A DNA stretch of 64,000 nt. Source: Alistipes shahii WAL 8301. GTDB lineage: Bacteria > Bacteroidota > Bacteroidia > Bacteroidales > Rikenellaceae. The position numbers and the translations under genes were made by a program. The DNA is taken from NCBI RefSeq assembly GCF_025145845.1, contig NZ_CP102253.1, positions 496,001-560,000 of the forward strand, read 5' to 3'. Below are positions 8,603-16,862 of this stretch, one piece after another. The notes under the pieces are model-generated. The model made no database searches. It was not told where the DNA came from and worked only from the letters and a program-made list of their open reading frames with translations. Each line of letters begins with the position of its first letter. The stretch's first letter is position 1.

Positions 8603-8661
8603 GATGGAAATATGCAAGGCTCGCCCCTCGGGCGATTCGCATGGCCTTGCATATTTCCATC
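8603..8661. repeat. Perfect 18-bp inverted repeat with an inner hairpin
   Basis: gatggaaatatgcaaggc (8603-8620) is repeated exactly inverted at 8644-8661, and the 23-bp loop holds a second hairpin (tcgccc-ctc-gggcga). It lies 145 bp downstream of the DUF3408 stop and upstream of a recombinase remnant. It could be a terminator without a U-tract, or a recombination or replication signal. The rest of 8459-8764 shows no gene. Confidence 0.6.
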
Positions 8662-8764
8662 TCTGACGATAAATTCCCTGCCGGCGGGAAAACTTACATC
8701 GAAAATTACCCTGCTATTGACGAAGCAAGATCGGAAATCGAACTAGCTGTAAGATCGTAGGCCA

Positions 8765-8961
8765 TTACTGTGCGACCTTGAAGACGCTGCTGAGTTTCTC
8801 GCTTAATGCCGCCATATCCTGTCCGATTTTATCATTGGTGATCTTAGCATAGATTTGGGTCGTGGTGATCCGCTTATGCCCCAGCATCTTGCTGACCGTT
8901 TCCAGCGGTACGCCCTGCGTGAGCGTAACCGTCGTGGCGAAGGTATGCCGCGCTGTATAAG
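8765..8961 (-). pseudogene. C-terminal remnant of a tyrosine recombinase
   Basis: Minus-strand translation gives the catalytic end of an integrase: ARHTFATTVTL (His/Arg box), LETVSKMLGHKRITTTQIYAKI (LGH box and nucleophilic Tyr), then a tail ending FKVAQ and a stop at 8765-8767. Everything upstream of the His/Arg box is missing and replaced by AT-rich sequence at about 8962. It is a leftover from an earlier or partly deleted element. Confidence 0.75.
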
Positions 8962-9246
8962 TAATATTTAGAAATGCAATAAAAAACAGAATGACGATAA
9001 TTAAACGTAAAACGTTTATAATTAAGCATTTTGCGAGAATTGCAGAACAGACAGACCTGCAAAAGAAAACAAAATATTGCGACGTTTCAGTTACCAGACT
9101 GTTAGCCGTCTGTTTCGGAAACGACGGCAGGTAACCGAATTTTTACCGATAAGAACAAAGCGGATTTGTATTCACTGTTTCTCAATGTTTTGCATGCCAA
9201 AGGACGCTTTTCAAAGGAGTATTTTTACAACCTAAAAAAGAGCGTT

Positions 9247-10476
9247 ATGAAAGTGGAAAAATTCAAGGTGCTGCTCTACCTGAAAAAGAGCGAGCCGGAC
9301 AAGACCGGCAAAGCCCCGATCATGGGACGGATCACCCTCAACCGCACGATGGCGCAGTTCAGCTGCAAGCTCTCCTGCACCCCCGGGCTGTGGAACGCGC
9401 GTGAGAGCCGGCTGAACGGCAAGAGCCGGGAAGCGGTGGAGACCAATGAAAAAATAGAAAGACTGCTGCTTGCCGTACACTCGGCCTTCAATTCCCTCAT
9501 GGAAAGAAAAAGGGATTTCGATGCCGCCGCGGTCAGGGACATGTTCCAGGGCAATGCGGGCATGCAGATGACCCTGCTCAAACTTCTCGACCGGCATAAC
9601 GGGGAAATGAAGGCCCGTGTCGGTGTGGACCGTGCGCCCACCACACTCTCGACCTACCTCTTCACCTACCGCACGCTTTCCGAATTCATCAAGGCGAAAT
9701 TCAAGGTTCCGGACCTTGTCTTCGGGCAGCTCAACGAGCAGTTCATCCGCGACTATCAGGATTTCATCCTTCTGGAAAAGGGATATGCCGTGGACACGCT
9801 TCGCGGCTACCTGGCCATCTTGAAAAAGATCTGCCGCATCGCCTACAAGGAGGGCCACTCGGAGAAATACCATTTCTGCCACTTCAAGCTGCCCAAGCAG
9901 AAGGAGACAACACCGAAAGCACTCAGCCGTGAGAATTTCGAGAAGCTGCGTGATCTGGAGATACCGGAAAAACGCAGGTCACATGTCATCACCCGGGACC
10001 TCTTCCTCTTCGCCTGTTACACCGGCACCGCCTATGCCGATGCGGTAAGCATCACCCGGAAGAACCTCTTCCGGGATGACGAGGGCAGCCTCTGGCTGAA
10101 ATACCAGCGAAAGAAAACCGACTACCTCGGACGTGTCAAGCTGCTTCCGGAAGCCGTCGCGTTGATTGAGAAATACCGGGACGATACCCGCGAGACTCTT
10201 TTCCCGCCGCAGGACTACCACACGCTCAGGGCCAATATGAAATCCCTGCGCCTGATGGCAGGGCTGAGCCAGGACCTTGTCTACCACATGGGACGGCATT
10301 CTTTCGCCTCGCTGGTCACGCTCGAGGAGGGAGTGCCGATAGAGACCATCTGCAAAATGCTGGGACACTCCAACATAAAGACCACCCAGATATACGCGCG
10401 CGTAACCCCGAAGAAGCTGTTCGAGGACATGGACAGGTTCGTCGAGGCAACCCGCGATTTGAAACTTATCCTTTAA
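9247..10476 (+). CDS. Tyrosine recombinase/integrase (first of a tandem pair)
   Basis: 409 aa from the ATG at 9247; the frame is open upstream to 9166 but without a better start. It has an arm-binding N-terminus (KVLLYLKKSEPDKTGKAPIMGRI), a core-binding SAM-like domain at about 110-210 and a catalytic domain with HMGRHSFAS, KMLGHSNIKTTQIYARV and Tyr. The first catalytic Arg position reads YTGTAYADA, so Arg is replaced, as in IntDOT-type enzymes. The next recombinase starts 19 bp downstream. The pair presumably catalyses integration and excision of one of the merged elements. Confidence 0.92.
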   Translation: MKVEKFKVLLYLKKSEPDKTGKAPIMGRITLNRTMAQFSCKLSCTPGLWNARESRLNGKSREAVETNEKIERLLLAVHSAFNSLMERKRDFDAAAVRDMFQGNAGMQMTLLKLLDRHNGEMKARVGVDRAPTTLSTYLFTYRTLSEFIKAKFKVPDLVFGQLNEQFIRDYQDFILLEKGYAVDTLRGYLAILKKICRIAYKEGHSEKYHFCHFKLPKQKETTPKALSRENFEKLRDLEIPEKRRSHVITRDLFLFACYTGTAYADAVSITRKNLFRDDEGSLWLKYQRKKTDYLGRVKLLPEAVALIEKYRDDTRETLFPPQDYHTLRANMKSLRLMAGLSQDLVYHMGRHSFASLVTLEEGVPIETICKMLGHSNIKTTQIYARVTPKKLFEDMDRFVEATRDLKLIL

Positions 10477-10495
10477 TCCCTAAACAATCATTATC

Positions 10496-11707
10496 ATGCG
10501 CAGTACATTCAAGCTCTTATTCTACATCAACCGTAACAAGGTGAAATCGGACGGCACGACCGCCGTCCTCTGCCGGATCAGCATCGACGGAAAGAAATCG
10601 GCAGTCACGACAGGCGTCTATTGCAAACCCGGGGACTGGGACAGCAAGAAGTGTGAAATCAAAACAGCCAGGGAGAACAACCGCCTTGCCGCCTTCCGCA
10701 GCCGGTTGGAAGAGGCGTACGGGAACCTGCTGAGGAACCAGGGAGTGGTCACGGCCGAACTGCTCAAGACCACCGTGTCAGGCGCCAATTCCGTACCGGA
10801 ATACCTCCTGCAGGCCGGAGAGGTGGAACGCGAACGGCTCAGGGTCCGCTCCAAGGAGATCAACTCCACTTCCACCTACCGCCAGTCGAAGACCACCCAG
10901 CTCAACCTCAGGCAGTTCATCGAATCCCGCGGGATGAAGGACATCGCCTTTTCGGACATCACCGAGGAGTTCGCCGAATCGTTCAAGGTCTTTCTCAAGA
11001 AGGAGCTGGGACACAGGAACGGACACGTGAACCACTGCCTGTGCTGGCTCAACCGGCTCATCTACATCGCCGTGGACCGGGAAATACTAAGAGCCAATCC
11101 GATAGAGGACGTGGCATACGAGAGGAAAGAAACACCTAAACTAAGGCATATCAGCCGCAGTGAACTGAAGCGGATGATGGAAACCCCGCTGCCCGACCCG
11201 ATGATGGAGCTGGCACGCAGGACGTTCATCTTCTCCTCGCTGACCGGTCTGGCCTACGCGGATACGAGGGCTCTCCATCCCCGTCACATCGGAACGACTT
11301 CGGAAGGAAGAAGGTATATCCGCATCCGCCGCGCCAAAACGGACGTGGAGGCGTTCATCCCGCTGCATCCCATAGCCGGACAGATACTGGAGCTTTACAA
11401 CACCACGGATGACGACAGGCCGGTATTCCCGCTGCCGGTCCGCGACGTCCTCTGGTATGAGGTACATGGAATGGGCGTGGCATTAGGCATGAAAGAGAAC
11501 CTGTCCTACCACATGGCCCGGCATTCGTTCGGGACCCTGACACTGACCGCAGGTATTCCGATAGAGAGCATCGCCAGGATGATGGGCCATACGAACATCG
11601 ACAGCACGCAGGTCTACGCCCAGGTCACCGACCGGAAGATATCCTCGGACATGAACCGGCTGATGGAAAGAAGAAAGCCCGCGGCCGGCAAGGAAGCCGC
11701 AGGCTAA
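10496..11707 (+). CDS. Tyrosine recombinase/integrase (second of a tandem pair)
   Basis: 403 aa, with the same three-domain plan as its upstream neighbour but clearly diverged. Catalytic signatures are HMARHSFGTLTL, RMMGHTNIDSTQVYAQV (nucleophile Tyr) and, at the usual first-Arg site, SLTGLAYADTRAL. Tandem tyrosine recombinases followed by convergent excisionase-type genes are a common integration module in Bacteroides elements. A GC-rich hairpin follows at 11719-11746. Confidence 0.92.
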   Translation: MRSTFKLLFYINRNKVKSDGTTAVLCRISIDGKKSAVTTGVYCKPGDWDSKKCEIKTARENNRLAAFRSRLEEAYGNLLRNQGVVTAELLKTTVSGANSVPEYLLQAGEVERERLRVRSKEINSTSTYRQSKTTQLNLRQFIESRGMKDIAFSDITEEFAESFKVFLKKELGHRNGHVNHCLCWLNRLIYIAVDREILRANPIEDVAYERKETPKLRHISRSELKRMMETPLPDPMMELARRTFIFSSLTGLAYADTRALHPRHIGTTSEGRRYIRIRRAKTDVEAFIPLHPIAGQILELYNTTDDDRPVFPLPVRDVLWYEVHGMGVALGMKENLSYHMARHSFGTLTLTAGIPIESIARMMGHTNIDSTQVYAQVTDRKISSDMNRLMERRKPAAGKEAAG

Positions 11708-11718
11708 ATAAAAACTGC

Positions 11719-11746
11719 CGCCGGAATCGTAAATGCAATTCCGGCG
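11719..11746 (+). terminator. Hairpin between convergent integrase and excisionase genes
   Basis: cgccggaat and attccggcg form a 9-bp stem with a 10-nt loop, just 11 bp after the second integrase stop and 25 bp before the end of the convergent helix-turn-helix gene. There is no strong U-tract, so it may act as a bidirectional transcription barrier and not as a classical terminator. Confidence 0.5.
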
Positions 11747-11771
11747 ACAATCCTTAAACTTAAATACGATA

Positions 11772-12065
11772 TTATACCAATGCAGGGTGATAGTTCTCCT
11801 CCAGCAGCCTCTCGATGTCCGACTGCCTGTACAGGATCTTCCCGCCAAGCTGGATATAGGGAATCCGTCCTTGGTCCCTGTAATCCTGCAGGCACCTGCG
11901 GCTGATCTTCAACATCCCGGAAAGCTCCCTGTCGGTCAGGAACCGTTCCCCGTTGAAGGGAGGACGGTTGTCACGGGCAAGACGTTCCACTTTTTTCTCC
12001 ATGTCGTCCAGCAGGGCAAAGAACCTGCGGACACGTTCGTTCTCCTTGTCGATAATGCCTTCCAT
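11772..12065 (-). CDS. Helix-turn-helix protein, excisionase-like (MerR/DNA-binding excisionase type)
   Basis: 97 aa. N-terminal coiled helix (RRFFALLDDMEKKVERLAR), then a winged HTH: FLTDRELSGMLKISRRCLQD, YRDQGRIPYIQLGGKILYRQ and SDIERLLEENY. This is the HTH_17 layout of recombination directionality factors and small regulators next to Bacteroides integrases. It lies 12 bp after a second, broken member of the same family (12078-12401) and probably formed an operon with it. Likely role: bending attachment-site DNA to favour excision, or regulating the element. Confidence 0.85.
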   Translation of the reverse strand: MEGIIDKENERVRRFFALLDDMEKKVERLARDNRPPFNGERFLTDRELSGMLKISRRCLQDYRDQGRIPYIQLGGKILYRQSDIERLLEENYHPALV

Positions 12066-12077
12066 CTCTTCCGCTCT

Positions 12078-12401
12078 TTAAAGGTTTCCGTTCTTCCTTC
12101 TTTCTCTCACCTCCTTCTCCTTGCGTCTGATGCCGACGTAGGCCATCAGCTTCTCCACATCCCCGGGCTTGTAATAGAACTTGCGCTGGAGGCGGGTGAA
12201 CGCCAGCCGTCCGGTATCGCGGAGAGTCTGCAGGGTACGCGGCGAGATGTCAAGGCGCAGGCAGACATCCTGGCCGTCCAGTCACTCTCCGGGTTCCTTA
12301 CAGCGGTTTCTCTCATACAATCTGTCCACACGTGCGGACAGGTTCTCGGCGCGCGCCAGCATCCTCTCAAGGACACCGGCCTCGATGTAGCATATTTCCA
12401 T
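12078..12401 (-). pseudogene. Helix-turn-helix/excisionase-like gene with an in-frame TGA
   Basis: An ATG at 12401 starts MEICYIEAGVLERMLARAEN and reaches CKEPGE, then a TGA at 12282-12284. The same frame continues as LDGQDVCLRLDISPRTLQTL, RDTGRLAFTRLQRKFYYKPG and DVEKLMAYVGIRRKEKEV to a TAA at 12078-12080 (107 codons in all). In relatives the residue before LDxQDVC is, from memory, usually Trp, so a single TGG-to-TGA change would explain the stop. Without readthrough only 39 residues lacking the HTH are made. Confidence 0.75.
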
Positions 12402-12483
12402 ATTTTCAACTCGTTTAAATATCAGTGCGAATATAAGGGAAGAAACCATGAGAGGCAAGCACGACCGGCACACTGGCAGGAAT

Positions 12484-12512
12484 AGTCATGGATAGTCGGT
12501 TTTTGTCATATG
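12484..12512. promoter_or_regulatory. Phased GAC repeat upstream of the excisionase-type genes
   Basis: On the minus strand the sequence reads ATGAC-aaaaa-CCGAC-tatcc-ATGAC, three 5-mers at an exact 10-bp period. It lies about 85-110 bp upstream of the HTH gene start at 12401. A near-identical block is upstream of the DUF3408/ParA operon at 26064-26097, and a related one is at 22726-22757. Repeats on one DNA face suggest a cooperative regulator-binding site. Confidence 0.55.
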
Positions 12513-12906
12513 GGAAGGAAAAAGAAAGCCGAAGCAGGTCTGGATCCACTACCCCCTTTGGGTATGTGAAAGGAACGTTGTGGTGAAAGAAAAAACTCCT
12601 TTTCACACATGGATGAGGCAATGCCGGAAGTCCGGCAATAAAAAATGTGGCTTCTCTATCCGGGTAAATGCCATGATTACAGACTTCTTCCTGTTCCTAT
12701 ACCATCAGGTCGGTTACCTTCAGGTTAACAACTTATCCAACCTGTGATAGATCCGGATGTGAAAAGATTACTTTGGCTGGCTATTACAATATAATAAGTA
12801 GAATCATGTCAAATCTACTGCTGCTATTGTTTGTTGATAATGGCTGGCAGTAGAACAAACTTTCGTTAAACCAATACGTTCATTCTTTATTATCAAGTTT
12901 TTAGAC
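12513..12906. other. Gene-free stretch before the restriction-modification gene
   Basis: No gene with convincing coding character was found. A small hairpin (tgccgga-ag-tccggca, 12622-12637) followed by ataaaaaat may be a weak terminator. The base composition shifts from GC-rich element sequence on the left to AT-rich sequence at about 12.75 kb, which probably marks the boundary at which the restriction-modification segment was inserted. Confidence 0.5.
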
Positions 12907-12914
12907 TACCTTTG
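12907..12914 (+). promoter_or_regulatory. Bacteroidetes -7 box of the restriction-modification gene
   Basis: TACCTTTG matches the TAnnTTTG consensus exactly and lies 28 bp before the ATG at 12943, giving a short AT-rich leader. A clear -33 TTTG at the expected spacing is not evident, so the promoter is supported mainly by the -7 element and its position. Confidence 0.5.
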
Positions 12915-12942
12915 TATTTTATTAACTCATTTACCAAACATT

Positions 12943-15900
12943 ATGGGACTACTCAAACCGAATCAAGTTTTGAACAAAGCATATAGACAGGTTGCGATTG
13001 AAACAACAGATTTTGACTTATTCAAAAATGCCCTTCGCACATTGAGAGACAATATTGTGGATGGGCAAAGAGAACACACGCAAAAAGAACATTTACGTAA
13101 TTTTCTGAGTGAAACGTTCTACAAGCCATACTACATGGCTCCCGAAGAAGATATTGATTTGGCTATCCGATTGGATAAAACTATCAAGTCCAATATAGGG
13201 TTATTGATTGAAGTAAAGAGTACCACCAACAAAGGTGAGATGATTTCTAATGACAATCTTAATCGTAAGGCTTTGCAGGAATTATTGCTATACTATCTTA
13301 AAGAACGTGTCAATAAGAAGAACAATGATATTAAATATCTCATCGCTACTAATATTCATGAATTCTTTATTTTTGATGCCCATGAGTTTGAACGCAAATT
13401 CTATCAGAACAAACAATTACGTCGTGAGTTTCAAGACTTTGTGGATGGACGCAAAACCAGTAACAAAACCGATTTCTTCTATACTGAAATTGCAACAACC
13501 TATATTGAGGAGGTGAAAGATAGCCTTGAATACACTTACTTCAACTTACAAGACTATCAACACCTGCTTGATAGAACAGACGGTAGCGCTTCACGCAAAC
13601 TTATCGAACTTTATAAGATATTCAGCGATACACATCTTTTGAAGCTATCGTTCCAAAATGACAGCAATTCGCTCAACCGTGGATTCTACACTGAGCTGCT
13701 ACACATTATTGGTATTGAGGAACGCAAAGAGAATAATAAAACCGTGATTGTACGCAAAGCTGTGGAACGGCGTGACGAGGCTTCATTACTAGAGAATACT
13801 ATTAACCAACTGGATGCAGAAGATTGTTTGCGTCACATAAATGGTAGTTTGTATGGGAATGATTATGAGGAACGGTTATTCAATGTTGCAATGGAATTGT
13901 GTATTACTTGGATGAATCGTATCCTTTTCTTGAAACTGTTGGAGGCTCAGATGTTGAAATACCACAATGGAGATGCAATCTATAAATTTCTTTCAATAAC
14001 TAAGATTCATGACTATGATGATCTCAACACACTCTTTTTCCAAGTGCTTGCACGTGACATGGGCAGTCGCACACACTCCATTATGCGTGATTTTGCTTAC
14101 GTTCCCTATCTTAACAGTTCTCTTTTCGAGGTGACAGATTTGGAAAGTAAAACAATTAAGATAAACAGCCTTTCACAACGTACGGTACTTCCTGTCTTGG
14201 CGAGTAGCGTATTACGAAATAAAAAACGCAATCTACAAGTCAACGCATTACCCACCCTGCAATATTTGTTTGCTTTTCTCGACGCTTATAACTTTGCGAG
14301 CGAAGGCAGTGAAGAAGTGCAAGAAGAGGCTAAAACACTCATCAATGCTTCTGTTTTAGGGCTTATATTCGAGAAAATAAATGGTCACAAGGATGGTTCA
14401 GTATTCACTCCAGGCTTTATCACTATGTTCATGTGCCGTGAAGCAATCACCAAGACCGTGTTGCAAAAGTTTAATGGTTATTATGGCTGGAATTGTACCA
14501 CCCGTATAGAACTATACAACCATATTGACAATATAGTCGAAGCTAATGAACTAATTAACAGTTTGCGACTGTGTGATCCAGCTGTTGGTTCGGGTCACTT
14601 TCTTGTGTCTGCTCTCAATGAACTGATACTCTTGAAATACGAATTAGGTATTTTGGTAGATGCTACCGGTAAGCGTATCCGCAAAGCGGACTATCAACTT
14701 GCCATTGAAAATGACGAGCTGATTGTTACCGATACCGAAGGTAATTTATTTGCTTACAACCCACTCAATGCGGAAAGTCGCCGCATGCAGGAAACTCTTT
14801 TCAAGGAGAAGCGTCAAATCATTGAGAACTGTTTATTTGGCGTTGATATTAACCCCAACTCTGTGAAGATTTGCCGCCTACGACTGTGGATTGAATTGTT
14901 GAAGAATGCTTACTATACGGCTGAAAGTAATTACACTTATTTAGAAACCTTACCAAATATCGACATTAACATCAAATGTGGAAATTCTTTGCTTCACCGA
15001 TTCGCTTTGACAGACAGTATTCAGACCGTACTGCGAGAGTCTAGTATCAGCATCAGCCAATATAAGGAGGCTGTAGCTAAATATAAAAATGCCCAAAGTA
15101 AAAGCGAAAAGCAGGATTTGGAAACGTTTATAACAGAAATCAAGTCGAAACTGAAAACAGAGATCAACCGCCGGGATGCACGATTGGTTAGATTGAACAA
15201 ACGCCGCTCTGAGTTGGCAAACTTACAAGCGCCTCAACTGTTTGAACCGACAAAAAAGGAAAAGAAAGCGTCGGACAAGCGCATTGCCGATTTAAAGAAA
15301 GAAATTGCGACTTTAGAAAATATATTTGAGGAAATACGCTCCAACAAAATTTATCTTGGTGCATTCGAATGGCGTATAGAGTTTCCAGAAGTACTCGATG
15401 CCGAAGGCAACTTCTTGGGATTTGACTGTATCATTGGCAATCCACCTTACATTCAGTTACAATCTATGGGTAAGAGTGCCGATGTATTAGAATGCATGGG
15501 TTACATAACTTATGCACGCACTGGTGATATTTACTGCCTCTTCTATGAGTTGGGTATGAACCTGCTTACTCCCAATGGTTTTCTTTGCTATATCACGTCT
15601 AATAAATGGATGCGTGCAGGGTATGGTGAAGCCTTGCGAGGTTATTTCGCAAGCAAGACCAATCCTATTATGTTGGTAGATTTTGCAGGTATAAAAATAT
15701 TCGATGCAATAACGGTAGAAGCAAATATTCTTTTATCTCAAAAAGCAGCAAATATTTTTAACACACAAGCTTGTTTGGTACAAGATTCGAATGGCTTGAA
15801 TAATTTGAGCGATTTCGTGCAGCAACAAGGCGTGAAGTGTAACTTTGCAGATTCTATCCCATGGGTGATATTGTCTCCCATTGAACAGAGCATCAAGCAG

Positions 15901-16731
15901 AAGATTGAGTCTGTGGGAATACCCTTGAAGGATTGGAACATCCAAATCAACTATGGGATAAAAACTGGTTTCAATGATGCTTTTATCATTTCTACCGAAA
16001 AGCGTGATGAGATACTAGCGAATTGTCAAACAGAAGATGAACGTGTTCGGACGGCTGAACTTATACGACCGATTCTTCGTGGCAGGGATATCAAGAGATA
16101 TGAATATGAATGGGCGGACTTGTGGATTATAGCCACATTTCCTTCGCGGCATTATGATATAGAAAGTTATCCTGCGGTGAAAAATTATCTTCTGTCAATT
16201 GGCATAGAGCGTTTAGAACAAACAGGAGAAACTCATATTGTTAATGGCAAAAAAATAAAAGCCCGAAAGAAAACTAGTAACGAGTGGTTTGAAACACAAG
16301 ATAGCATCAGTTATTGGGAGGATTTTTCTAAGCCAAAAATCATATGGGGAGAAATATCTGATAAATCAAAATTTGCTTTCGACTTTTTGGGAGAATATAT
16401 ACCAGAAGCAACTTCTTTTTACATGAAAGGCGAGTGTATTGAATACCTTTTGTCTGCTTTAAATTCGTCCGTGTCTGAATGGTTGTTTTCTAAAGTAGGG
16501 ACAACTACAGGAGTAGGGACTATTAGATGGAAAAAGTATACCATAGAACAGCTTATTGTTGCTAAGCTATCTACTGAACAACTAAATACTCATCTTGCTG
16601 CTTTCAATGATTTGAAAGTAGGCAAGATGAGCATTACGGATTTTGAATGTTTTAGCAATAAGTTGATGTATGATGTTTATAAACTTACCTCAGATGAAAT
16701 TCAATATATTGAAAACCAGCAAATTGTCTAA
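12943..16731 (+). CDS. Single-chain type IIG restriction-modification enzyme (adenine-specific methyltransferase with nuclease domain)
   Basis: 1262 aa. The N-terminal PD-(D/E)XK nuclease signature is DLAIRLDKT...LLIEVKS near residues 67-92. The methyltransferase core shows motif I, LCDPAVGSGHF, near 542 and motif IV, NPPY, near 832 (N6-adenine type), with a helical insertion at about 700-800. The C-terminal target-recognition domain starts after DSIPWVILSPIEQ at about residue 970. Enzymes of this type cut and methylate with one polypeptide, and the terminal domain sets the recognised sequence. The recognition-domain boundary coincides with a long inverted repeat shared with a silent cassette at 18185-19055, so the specificity is probably switchable. 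No separate HsdS or restriction subunit gene is nearby. Confidence 0.88.
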   Translation: MGLLKPNQVLNKAYRQVAIETTDFDLFKNALRTLRDNIVDGQREHTQKEHLRNFLSETFYKPYYMAPEEDIDLAIRLDKTIKSNIGLLIEVKSTTNKGEMISNDNLNRKALQELLLYYLKERVNKKNNDIKYLIATNIHEFFIFDAHEFERKFYQNKQLRREFQDFVDGRKTSNKTDFFYTEIATTYIEEVKDSLEYTYFNLQDYQHLLDRTDGSASRKLIELYKIFSDTHLLKLSFQNDSNSLNRGFYTELLHIIGIEERKENNKTVIVRKAVERRDEASLLENTINQLDAEDCLRHINGSLYGNDYEERLFNVAMELCITWMNRILFLKLLEAQMLKYHNGDAIYKFLSITKIHDYDDLNTLFFQVLARDMGSRTHSIMRDFAYVPYLNSSLFEVTDLESKTIKINSLSQRTVLPVLASSVLRNKKRNLQVNALPTLQYLFAFLDAYNFASEGSEEVQEEAKTLINASVLGLIFEKINGHKDGSVFTPGFITMFMCREAITKTVLQKFNGYYGWNCTTRIELYNHIDNIVEANELINSLRLCDPAVGSGHFLVSALNELILLKYELGILVDATGKRIRKADYQLAIENDELIVTDTEGNLFAYNPLNAESRRMQETLFKEKRQIIENCLFGVDINPNSVKICRLRLWIELLKNAYYTAESNYTYLETLPNIDINIKCGNSLLHRFALTDSIQTVLRESSISISQYKEAVAKYKNAQSKSEKQDLETFITEIKSKLKTEINRRDARLVRLNKRRSELANLQAPQLFEPTKKEKKASDKRIADLKKEIATLENIFEEIRSNKIYLGAFEWRIEFPEVLDAEGNFLGFDCIIGNPPYIQLQSMGKSADVLECMGYITYARTGDIYCLFYELGMNLLTPNGFLCYITSNKWMRAGYGEALRGYFASKTNPIMLVDFAGIKIFDAITVEANILLSQKAANIFNTQACLVQDSNGLNNLSDFVQQQGVKCNFADSIPWVILSPIEQSIKQKIESVGIPLKDWNIQINYGIKTGFNDAFIISTEKRDEILANCQTEDERVRTAELIRPILRGRDIKRYEYEWADLWIIATFPSRHYDIESYPAVKNYLLSIGIERLEQTGETHIVNGKKIKARKKTSNEWFETQDSISYWEDFSKPKIIWGEISDKSKFAFDFLGEYIPEATSFYMKGECIEYLLSALNSSVSEWLFSKVGTTTGVGTIRWKKYTIEQLIVAKLSTEQLNTHLAAFNDLKVGKMSITDFECFSNKLMYDVYKLTSDEIQYIENQQIV
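15807..15887 (+). repeat. Inverted-repeat arm 1 of the invertible target-recognition segment
   Basis: This stretch within the restriction-modification gene recurs in inverse orientation at 18975-19055: 54 bp identical (15807-15860), then two single-base differences, then 23 bp identical (15865-15887). Similarity continues with scattered differences into the start of both recognition domains. It encodes FVQQQGVKCNFADSIPW followed by VILSPIEQ. Inversion between the arms would exchange the 3' ends of the gene. Confidence 0.88.
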
Positions 16732-16742
16732 ATAGACTTTCG

Positions 16743-16785
16743 GAGTGAAGAAACAAATGAATGTAGAAAATTAGTTTCTTCACTC
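16743..16785 (+). terminator. Inverted repeat after the restriction-modification gene
   Basis: gagtgaagaaac and gtttcttcactc form a perfect 12-bp stem with a 19-nt AT-rich loop, 12 bp beyond the stop codon. There is no U-run, so it may be an mRNA-stabilising hairpin or a weak terminator. It lies inside the invertible segment. Confidence 0.5.
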
Positions 16786-16862
16786 GTGAATCCATATATC
16801 ATTGAAACCAAACCCTCTATTTTAGAGTCAATAAATGGTAGATTGATATTTTTAGACTTATT

